Source: Curvularia sp. ZM96
Taxonomy: Eukaryota > Ascomycota > Dothideomycetes > Pleosporales > Pleosporaceae
Reading direction: 5' to 3'
Assembly: GCA_022457065.1 (NCBI GenBank)
Contig: JAJGBQ010000001.1
Location: forward strand, 1,178,001 to 1,242,000
Length of the DNA: 64,000 bases
Below are positions 1-8,629 of the stretch, piece by piece (position 1 is the stretch's first letter; each line of letters starts with the position of its first letter). A model generated the notes under the pieces. The model saw nothing but the letters and a program-made list of their open reading frames with translations, ran no database searches and had not been told where the DNA came from. A program made the translations under genes and the position numbers.

Positions 1-2
1 GC

Positions 3-221
3 GTGGATATTCACGAGGTGTGGAAGTGGATGGCCGAAGGTGCATTGCATCCCTTTCTTTGTCGCGACACAGGCTGTGGCAAGACATTCAATCATCTGAG
101 CTCGCTTTTGCTGCATTGTGAGAGCAAGGCATGCGGATGGGATATCGAGCGACTGAACATGTCTGGGCTGGAGACGGAGTTCAAACGAGACTGGCTGAGG
201 AGGGATAGTGGCACGGGCTAG
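3..221 (+). CDS. 3' end of a C2H2/C2HC zinc-finger protein (partial)
   Basis: The reading frame is open from the left edge to a TAG at 219-221, so this is the C-terminal part of a gene that begins outside the window. The visible 72 residues hold one zinc-finger-like unit: Cys-X4-Cys, then GKTFNHLSSLLLH, then a further Cys in place of the last His. A tail containing CGWDIERL follows. The shape resembles fungal proteins of unknown function that carry a run of loosely spaced C2H2 fingers. No start codon is visible; the GTG at position 3 is only the window edge. Function cannot be given beyond probable zinc and nucleic-acid binding. Confidence 0.5.
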   Translation: MDIHEVWKWMAEGALHPFLCRDTGCGKTFNHLSSLLLHCESKACGWDIERLNMSGLETEFKRDWLRRDSGTG

Positions 222-405
222 CTGCTGATGTAGCAGCCGGCCAGTGTTACGTGTTCTTCAAGTCGGGGGTGTCATGGAGGAGACATGCGTATCTTGAGCT
301 GGTCTATACATAAGGAGGAGCTGATGGGTGTCATCGCTGTATCGAAAAAATGTCTTCATTATAGGTCAAGCGTCTACCAAAGCTCGACCATGGACCGTGA
401 GTATA

Positions 406-2886
406 TCAAGGATTCGCTAATGCTAAACATGCGTCTACTGCTAGACCAACCCTAAGTAATAGTTAGTAAGCGTCAATATCACAACATAACTTCAAGATAT
501 GAAGCTTTCTGACTTACCGTCCTTCCTTCTGCCGCACAACATCATCAATGACATCCTTGTCTAACTGTGGAAACATGCCCGTCAACGTCTCGACGACAAC
601 CTGATGCTCCTTTCGCTGAATTCGCCTCGCCTCTTCTGCCTCTGCAGACGCGCGTTTAGCCGCTGCTTCTTCCGCCGAAACCCTATGCCGGCGGCGCTCC
701 TCCTCATGCTCAGTGTGCGACTCCGCAAATTCCGTTCTCGCCCGCGCGGGTAACTGTGGTTTCGATGGCGTAGACTGTGCAGACGGGTGATTAGTGTCGT
801 TGTCGGAAAAGATGCGGCCGATTGTGTTGAGCGGCCTCTGTATGGTGCGCAGCAAGCCTGCTACAGCTGCGTTTTCTTCCTCTGGCTGTTCAGAGTCCGG
901 GTTGTTCTTCTTGATACTTGTCGAGCGACGTGGTCCTGCCGTTTCGGCTTCCATTGAGTTCCTCTGGGTGAGTTCTGGGCGCAGAGGCGTCGTCTTTTCC
1001 TGTATGTGATGATAGTGGGGCGAAGGCATGCGTTTGTGAGTAGGGGCATTAGGGTGCAGTTGTGTAGATGAGGACGGCTCGACGGCTTCTTCAGCAGCAT
1101 GGCGCTCAGCTATGGCTGACACGGCTGCCTCGACATTCTTCTCAAACTCCTCGTCGCTGATTGTCAGTGAAGTCTTATCCAAGCTTTCAATAAACTGTAT
1201 AGCGCCCATCAACGACGAGATGTAGTAGCCTGCTTCTCCGCCAAGCTTCTCTTGGTTGCGGAACCGAAGAATGTACTGGACATTTGAGACGAGATGTTCT
1301 GGGTTTGCTTGCAACACAGTGTAGATCAGTAGGGGGACAAATGCATCCGCGGATTGGTCTGAATTTGAGGTGCGTAGGAAGCCAAAGATGACTTTGCAGC
1401 AATTCAAGATACAGATGATCTTGTCCCTTGGTGCCCGGTAGCTTTTGATCTTCAGTAATTCCTGCTGGGCCAAGTGCAGAAACTTCTTGCCTTTTTCGCC
1501 CACAGGTTTGATGTCTAGATGCTCTTCTCTAACCCACTTGTAGATGCGAACTTTCTGCGCGAGGACCTCGTCACGCTCTACATCCTCCTGATGCTGGCCT
1601 CTCCGACCAGGCCTTGGCGGTTCTTGTCTTCTTCCGCCTTTGCGTGGCGAGACTGGCTCTGCTGGCGGAATTGCTGGTGAGAAAGTCTGAGTGTATAGCC
1701 TGTTCATGACTAGTTTCTCCATGCCTTCCCGTGCATTGTCAAACTCGGCGTCTGACACGGTCCTCCATACTTCGCACTGGGCCATCTTCTTTGCTATAAA
1801 CTCGAGAAAGTCGCCAATGATCTTGACTTGTTCGTGTACCATCCACTGTTTCTTGCCAAATTCGAGAAGAAAGGAGCGCAAAAATTTAGCTACCGGGTCT
1901 GCTGTTCGGTGGCGCAGTTGCTCGAGGAATCTATGAAAATCGAACGGCAGGTCTGGCTCTGGTTCCGGCGCTGGTTGGACAGCCTTGTATTTCGAAGCGT
2001 GTGCACTAGGGGATGCTGGTTCTTGGAAAGATGTGTTGGTACCGACACGGTACAAGGATGAGGTTCGCGGCGGTGGGGATTGCACAGGCGTTTCTGAGGC
2101 TGCATCGTCAGCCGCCGGTATGGGAAGGGGTTTGTCGGGAGGAACGAGGCTTGAGCGGCGTGGAGGAAAGGCAGCAGGAGGCGACTCGAGGAGCGGATTG
2201 GCGATTTCTAGGCGTGGTGACATGATCTCGTCCTCGCCAGGCGGAGCATTGCCCTGGAACTGGTCCATTATACTCTGAATTTCAGGCTGAGAGTTGTCTG
2301 CAGCGTCTCCAGTGCCGTCGTTGGTTGTTCCATATTCGTCAGCGGCAGCGTCTTCTGAGTTGCCCCCAGTCGATCGTGCCTGCGACATAGGTGATGCGGC
2401 TCGACTGGGCACGTCGCTCGTCGCAAGGTACTTGTCGTCTTTTGGGGGTGGAGGTGGGGGCGAGGGCGATGACATGGGAGCCTTGCCTGCGGCTTTCTCG
2501 GTGGGCTCGTGAGGCGGCGGTGTTTTCGATCGGCCTGTAGCCAACTGGTCGGTCGTGGTCGTAGGTTCGTCGGTCGCTTGGGCAGAGGACGACTCTGTCT
2601 TTGGTTCTTCAGATGTAGCGTGATCCTTATCCTGCTTCTCTATCGCGTCCCCTCTGGCTTCGTCGTTGGCGGCCGACCCCTCGCCCAGAGACTCACCAGC
2701 CTGCCCCGCGTCGCTGGTGGTGTTTGCACTGTCATGATGTTCTTTCTGCTGAGAATCGTGCCCTGCCAGGGGCTCCTCGGGTGCTATGGCAGCTACATTG
2801 TGCTGTTCATCGACGTGGTCTAGCTTGCGCTCGGTGGTGGTGTCGTCGACTGCATCGGGTTGCCGGTTTGGGTTCGAGAGAGACAT
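406..2886 (-). CDS. VPS9: VPS9-domain guanine nucleotide exchange factor with C-terminal CUE domain
   Basis: Two exons, complement(join(406..451,518..2886)), 804 residues. Residues 1-310 are disordered, rich in Pro, Ser, Glu and Asp. A helical bundle begins near residue 315 (FDFHRFLEQLRHR), and the VPS9 domain follows at about 440-575 with the core FVPLLIYTVLQANPEHL. A charged linker leads to a CUE ubiquitin-binding domain with its MFP motif. The 66-base intron (GTAAGT donor, TTACTAAC branch, CTTAG acceptor) lies inside the CUE domain. Without splicing the frame stops after KEGR; splicing adds VGLAVDACLAL and completes the fold. In yeast, Vps9 activates Rab5-type GTPases for endosome and vacuole transport, and CUE binds mono-ubiquitin. 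The start at 2886 is the first Met of the frame. The gene is divergent from the next one. Confidence 0.93.
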
Positions 2887-3191
2887 AGACCGCCTGCGAC
2901 TAAGGAATGTGGAGAAGGAGAAGGAAAAAAGAAGGTGCCAGGAGGGCGATCAAGGTCCCATGAACATGTGATAGAGCTTCAGACCGCTCGAGCAGCGTAG
3001 ATATTGGTCGGCTGCCGTTCTGGTCCAGATGTGCAGCGCATAACGCCGCCAGCTGCCCGCATGGCCTCCCGGCATCTAGAAGCCCGATCCGCCGAGCTGC
3101 GTTGGCCTAATGCGTCCTTCAAGTGACCGTCGTGCATCGCATCCCGCTCCCGAACTCTATCACGACCTCATCTGCCCAACTGGACAAGGCC
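2887..3191. promoter_or_regulatory. Divergent intergenic region between VPS9 and the asparagine-synthetase-like gene
   Basis: These 305 bases separate two start codons on opposite strands, so they should hold both promoters. The sequence is mixed, with a purine-rich stretch next to VPS9. I see no clear TATA box or repeated motif. Confidence 0.5.
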
Positions 3192-4926
3192 ATGTGCGGC
3201 ATCTTCTTCTCGCTCAGCCGGACCGGACATGTGACTCCAAGCCCCGATACCAAGCTGCTCCTCCAGCACAGAGGGCCTGACGCCACTGGAGAGCACCGCG
3301 TCACGATCCAGGTAGACTCAGCACACGTGCACGCAACTTTTCTGTCTACGGTACTGGCTTTGCGTGGCAAAGACATTGTCCAACAGCCTCTCCAAGACGC
3401 GGCTACGGCATCCGTGCTTTGTTGGAACGGCGAGGCTTGGAGCATACAGGGTCATGCTGTCAATGGCAATGACTCCCAGCTTGTATTTTCTAAGCTGCTA
3501 GCCGCGTGCGCCGATCAAAGTGAGAGTTCTACACGTAGAGTGGTCGAGCTGCTTTCAGCTGTGCGTGGGCCTTACGCATTTGTCTTTTATGATGCGCCAA
3601 ACAAGCGCGTCTACTATGGCCGCGACAGTCTTGGAAGGCGATCACTACTTCGCAAGGACGCTGCTGATGGTGCTCTCGTCCTGTCCAGCGTTTGTGATAA
3701 CGCTTCTGGCGAGGCCTGGGCTGAGGTTGATGCTGATGGCATACATGTCGTCGACTTCTCGGGCGTAGACACAGTATCTCAATGCTTCTCTGACGAACGG
3801 ATACCGCATCGTCGTTTGGATCAGGAAGAAGAATCTGATATTTCATTCGTAGGTAAGTGCTGTCATGCGTGGGTTCTGCTAACACCCTTAGACTCTGCCT
3901 TTTCCTCTCATGAACTGCGCCATCTCCGAAGGTACTGCTTTGAACTTGAGTGTGGCAGAGCAACTGAGGACATCATTGCTCAGATCACTACGAGTCCGCA
4001 CAGAGCATGTCCGTGAAGCAGTAGTCGGCATGGAGACAGATGAGCCAAATCAAGCACGCGTGGCAGTCTTGTTCTCGGGTGGCCTTGACTGCACCATTCT
4101 TGCACGGTTATGCCACGATCTCTTACCACCAAGTGCACCTGTTGATCTTCTCAACGTCGCTTTCGAGAATCCCCGCATTCACTCCCAGCTCGAACCCGGC
4201 ACCAGTCCATACGAGCTCTGCCCTGATCGAGTCACTGGAAGATCATCTCATGCAGAACTCACTGCCATTTGCCCAGGTCGTAAGTGGCGGTTTGTCGAAG
4301 TCAACGTGCCTTATGTTGAGACACAGGCACATCGCCTTAACGTCATGACTTTAATGCACCCTCACAATACCGAGATGGACCTTTCTATCGCTTTTGCCCT
4401 TTATTTTGCTTCACGTGGCAGTGGAGCAGTCCGTACATCCAGCGGTGACGCGGCTGACCCATACACCACCACCGCACACGTACTTCTATCCGGACTTGGT
4501 GCGGATGAGCTTTTTGGAGGTTACCAGCGGCACGATGTAGCCTTTGCCCGGCGCGGATACCCTGGTCTTTTAGACGAGCTGGAACTCGACTTTAGCCGAT
4601 TAGGAAAGCGAAATCTAGGGCGCGACGATCGTGTTATCAGTGACAGTGGTAAAGAAGTCCGCTTCCCATATCTCGACGAGGATTTCATTGCACTAGCACT
4701 CCAGCTTCCAGTTACTGCCAAGTGTGATTTTGGGCTGCCTCAAGAGATCAATAGCGACGACCCAATACGAGTTCTTGAACCTGCAAAGCGAGCACTTCGA
4801 CTGCTGGCATGGCAATTAGGCATGAAAAAGGTTGCTGCGGAGAAGAAGCGTGCGATCCAGTTCGGCGCTCGTACCGCCAAGATGGAGACGGGTAAAACAA
4901 AAGGCACACATGTGCTTAGCAAATAA
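3192..4926 (+). CDS. Asparagine synthetase domain-containing protein (ASNSD1 / yeast YML096W type)
   Basis: Proposed as join(3192..3848,3892..4926), 563 residues. The ATG at 3192 gives MCGIFFSLSR, so Cys2 is the nucleophile of a class II glutamine amidotransferase domain, followed by LLQHRGPDATGEH. The C-terminal half is an asparagine-synthetase-type ATP pyrophosphatase domain with the PP-loop VLFSGGLDCTILARL, then GLGADELFGGYQRHDV and GRDDRVISDSGKEVRFPYLDE. This order matches the ASNSD1 family, whose physiological substrate is not settled. A 43-base intron with donor GTAGGT at 3849 restores the frame and gives LPFPLMN at the junction, as in relatives. The stronger-looking donor GTAAGT at 3853 would leave the wrong frame. 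The intron border is the least certain part. Confidence 0.87.
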
Positions 4927-5653
4927 GGTCAGTTGATTTTCTCTTTTCCCTTTCGTCTGGCAATGATTACAAAACGATCAAACGGCGGAGACACCAGTGC
5001 GTTTCCTCGGGCCAGTATTACCCTTATAAACGGTGCTGGCCTACACGCGCTTTGGAGTTGCTGATATGTAGTTTTAAAAGGCAAGTCTGAGCCATATTGT
5101 ATCGCTATGTTCCAGTTATTACCTAGCGCGCCCGTACTGACTAGTCACAGATAGAGCCTGTAAATAACGGTGATTTTGCTTTGCTCGATTACAGTTAGTC
5201 CATGCTTGACCAACAGGTCTTTGCTTCCCTAAATGTGCTTTATCCATTTATAAGTGCAGTGCTTTTCGTCCCATGCAATCCTTGTCATCTTTGGACCGGT
5301 GATCTACCGTATACCAACAGCGGTGATTTTAGAAGAAATGAAAGGGTTACATAGGAACGATGAGTGGTACGGTTGAAAAAGCGGGGATGTGCGGACCAAC
5401 GGCAAGCAATCAAACCACCCTACCAGCACCTGCACATTATCAAATGGCACATCACGAAGGAAGTTCAGCACGAAGCAGAAGAAATAGTATCGATTGGCAA
5501 CCAAAGTTGAACAAGAACCCCACCACCAAGACACTGAATGGCCAAGCACTCATGCACAAATCAACTTGTTCAGCTCTCCCCTCAAGTATAAAGCTGGCCA
5601 TCATCCTGCCCTTCCATCACTCCTCAGGGCGCCCTCAACTCGTAACAATAGCC
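4927..5653. other. Gene-free stretch
   Basis: No frame here shows family motifs or a plausible spliced gene. The first part is presumably the 3' untranslated region of the gene ending at 4926. At 5293 the string GGACCGGTGAT repeats the start of the box C/D-like modules found downstream, but the rest of the module is missing. Confidence 0.5.
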
Positions 5654-5715
5654 GAGCCAGTGATGATGATACTTGTCGCTCATGCATATGATGCTGACCA
5701 ATCGATCTGAGGCCG
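5654..5715 (+). ncRNA. Box C/D snoRNA-like module, copy 1
   Basis: A C-box consensus GTGATGA at 5660-5666 and a D-box CTGA at 5707-5710 are flanked by a short terminal stem (GCC before box C, GGC after box D). An internal ATGATG plus CTGA could serve as C' and D'. The stem is shorter than in copies 2 and 3, but its third pair is G-C where theirs is A-T, a compensated change. The guide target on rRNA was not identified. Confidence 0.45.
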
Positions 5716-5828
5716 AGAACAAATTGCGCGTAGCTGGGACTAGATGTTGCGCAAGTACACAAGTTGAGTGAGTTGTGTATGCTTGCAGAAAGCATAGCGT
5801 GGCGTGCTCTTCAAACCATGTTCAAAGT

Positions 5829-5888
5829 GGACCGGTGATGATGCCTTGTCGCTCATGAAAATGATGCTGACGAAACAATCTAAGGTCT
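5829..5888 (+). ncRNA. Box C/D snoRNA-like module, copy 2
   Basis: The terminal stem GGACC/GGTCT (one G-U pair) encloses box C GTGATGA at 5835-5841. The expected D box reads CTAA at 5880-5883 rather than CTGA; a second CTGA overlaps the stem end. This copy may therefore be weakened or inactive. Confidence 0.4.
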
Positions 5889-6010
5889 GAAAAGAGTTGA
5901 GGGAGCCTGTCCAGGTGGCGCGTGATAGCAAAAAGCTAAGTAGGACGCCTTTCCATCGTCTGCAAACCATGATACCATTCCTAGCCGCAGCTTCAGACTG
6001 ACGATGGAAC

Positions 6011-6070
6011 GGACCGGTGATGATACTTTGTCCCTCATAAACATGAGGCTGACTAATTGATCTGAGGTCC
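6011..6070 (+). ncRNA. Box C/D snoRNA-like module, copy 3
   Basis: This is the best-formed copy. A perfect five-pair terminal stem GGACC/GGTCC encloses box C GTGATGA at 6017-6023 and box D CTGA at 6062-6065, with an internal CTGA as a possible D'. The 60-base length is at the short end for C/D snoRNAs. No guide target could be assigned by eye. Confidence 0.45.
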
Positions 6071-6232
6071 GAACAAGTTGAAGCAGCCTGTCAAGGTCGC
6101 GCATGTTAGCAAAAAGCTAAGCAGGGCGTCTTTTCGTTATATAGTCCGAAAACCATGAGCTCATCACTAGCCGCAGCTTCAGAATAAAGGTATCATCATC
6201 CCACCTGCCTTTGGATGTGTATTCGGAGCAGC

Positions 6233-6409
6233 GAGGCTAACGCAAGCAAGGTTCGGAGGGTTGGATCGGAGACGTTCGTTCGGAAGTGGGCGGTAGGCAG
6301 GGTAGCATCGAGGCTAATGCAAGCAGGGTTCGAAGGCGTTCAAAGGAGACGGTCGAAGGAGACGGTCGAAGGAGACGGTCGAAGGACACGTTCGAAGGAG
6401 ATGTTCGAT
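6233..6409 (+). repeat. Short tandem repeats: 77-bp spaced pair and a 13-bp array
   Basis: The string GAGGCTAAYGCAAGCARGGTT occurs at 6233 and again at 6310, 77 bases later. From 6345 to 6409 a 13-base unit, GGAGACGGTCGAA, is repeated five times; the last two copies carry a few changes. The open frames that cross this stretch are products of the repeat and are not supported as genes. Confidence 0.8.
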
Positions 6410-8629
6410 CGATGGAGGGTAGAAGGTATGGTGACATGGTGGTATGGGTGGACCATAGCAGAGAGACAAAGGCCATGGACCGATGGGAGTTGGTGGCAGT
6501 CCATTGGAAGAGAAGAAGTTGACAATTGGAGTGATGGAGGAGATGAGGCGAAACGCATTGTTATATACTACAAAGTTGTTCCAAACGACTTCCTTGTGTC
6601 CCTCCTTGCTCCTACTCGCTGTTATCCTAACCTTCTGTTCTTCGTGTGTGGTTGCGGAGGCGACTTCACTCTTTGGGTAGACTCGTGCTTGCAATACTGA
6701 CTGTTTACGATATAATTACCAATTTGTGGAGGCAGGACAGTTATGTCTAAGAAGGTACGTCTGAGCCAACCACGATCGCATTGTTGAGCTTGAGGAAAGG
6801 TCTTATCTCAAGATGTCCTTGTTGAATATCACTCATCGTGCCCACCTTGAATGCAACGCCTTGGCGTAAGTTCTAAAACGGAACGGTGGCCTCAGGAAAC
6901 GGTTTCTTAACCCTATGCGATGCCCATTTTTCAATGGTCTACTGTGCGTAGAATGTTCCACGATATGTGCTTCCTAGCTGGCTCAGTTCGCGAAGGAACA
7001 ACACCAGGTTGATCATTGGCTTTTCCCTGCGATGTATTGAAGATAGCGAGGTAATAAGACTAGAGTTTGTAGTTGGCGGGCAAGAAATGTATATTGTACA
7101 TCTGTATTAATGGCCTTTATCGAACGAACTATTACAGGCTGCTATGGCAAAGCATATGAACATTGTTTGTATGAGGGTTTGGGCCAAAAATCTCTTCTAT
7201 AAGAGAGAAAGCAGGTCACTTAGCTACAACTACGGCCACGAAGCTCCATGTGATATCAAACTTTATACCATCGTCACGCCATTTAGGTGGCTTTATCGCG
7301 GAACATTGTCATTATTTCCGCTTCTCTATTGTGATTAGGGTAAGCCTCTATTACACAAGATTAAGGGAAAACTTTGGCATGAATTCGATGATTTACACTT
7401 TTAACTCTTAGTACCAACACAGTATGTAGGTTTATCTATCTAGTCCTTGGTCGAGGTACAAAACGACACTGGTGGTGAGTTCCAATTTTTGAAAGAATTC
7501 CAAAAATCGCCCCTGCATGAGCTTTTACGAGCGTGAGTGTTATCATGGTAGTACTAGAGAAGTAAGGCAAGTCATTTGGAGAGTCAATATATTTGTATAC
7601 TGGATATATTATTGGGTGAGAAAGGATTTTAACTGGTAAGATACTTACACAAAAACATCCAACTCTACCGGGCGCTCTCCCAGCCACTTGTTGACACAGC
7701 AGATGGCGAAGGACCCCACCCCCTTGTCCAATCTAACGCTAAGGTACTGGTAAGCCAGATCCTACGAGTGGAGAGTGGACTGCAATGATTCCATGATCTA
7801 TACTATCCAAGGAAGTAGAACCGTTATAGCTCCTTTATACGAGCTGCTCGAGCCGCTGTATAGCTTAGGGGTTCCTTAGTTTCGTAGTCGTGACGACCAT
7901 CTGACTAGTCAATTGGACATTAGTTGGAGCGCTAATCTGGTAATAGATTCTTAATAGGTGCAAATCAGCTTGGAGAGAGATGCGAAGATTACGAGGGCTC
8001 AGACTTAGCTTTCATCAAGCGTAGTCGATCAGAAAAGCTTAGTCGGATGCTAACGGACTCGAATCGAAAGACTCCAACTATTCTGTCGTGATCTTTTGAA
8101 TGCGCTAACTTCGTCTTCGTAATACAGACAATAATTATTAATTTTGAGAACCCCGAAACCAACAGACCGTGATCGTCTACAGTTGGACTGCGTAGAGCGG
8201 CAGCAGACATATTAGCATGCTTTGCCTTTCTCCTAGTATCCTGTATGTAGATTAATCGAGATACAGGCAGCCTAAACTACGTCTAATAGAACTTTTGCGA
8301 TAAATCTTTTCTAAAACACATTGCACTTCACGCCACTTAAAGGAAAATATTGAAAGAAGATCAAGCCACATTTTGTGTTCGACCATCACACACTTCTGGG
8401 GAATCCTTGTCTTCATCAGGTCATGAACATACGCGAAAAGAACGCGCTTATGCATGAGCGAATGCTACTGAAGCCGGAGATGAGCGACACACTCAATTGA
8501 GATAAGCACAAGTATAGAAAACGAAATCCTCGGCAGATTGTATTCGAAAGAAAGGCGACAGTACCCCATGTTTCATGGAGACCGAACATGGAAGAGTAGG
8601 TCCGCTGAGAGGGGGTTGCCAAGAAAGCC
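6410..8629. other. Gene-free stretch
   Basis: About 2.2 kb with only short, unrecognised open frames on both strands. The base composition is richer in A and T than the coding blocks. I see no transposon ends, tRNA or rRNA. The last part should contain the promoter of the channel gene that follows. Confidence 0.5.

Larger units (their letters stand above)
5654..6180 (+). repeat. Three diverged tandem copies of a ~180-bp unit
   Basis: Three copies begin at about 5654, 5829 and 6011 (steps of 175 and 182 bases). Each unit holds a box C/D-like core of about 60 bases, then a spacer, a short hairpin, and a conserved AAACCATG stretch. Copies 2 and 3 also share the CTAGCCGCAGCTTCAGA end and long runs between. 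The hairpins are at 5778-5796 (TATGCTT/AAGCATA), 5926-5938 (TAGC/GCTA) and 6106-6120 (TTAGC/GCTAA). The stem sequences differ between copies but pairing is kept. Confidence 0.75.

Noticed and set aside
6215..6700. 161-codon open frame on the plus strand
   Set aside because: It runs through the 77-base and 13-base repeats, has repetitive Arg/Gly content from them, and shows no domain.
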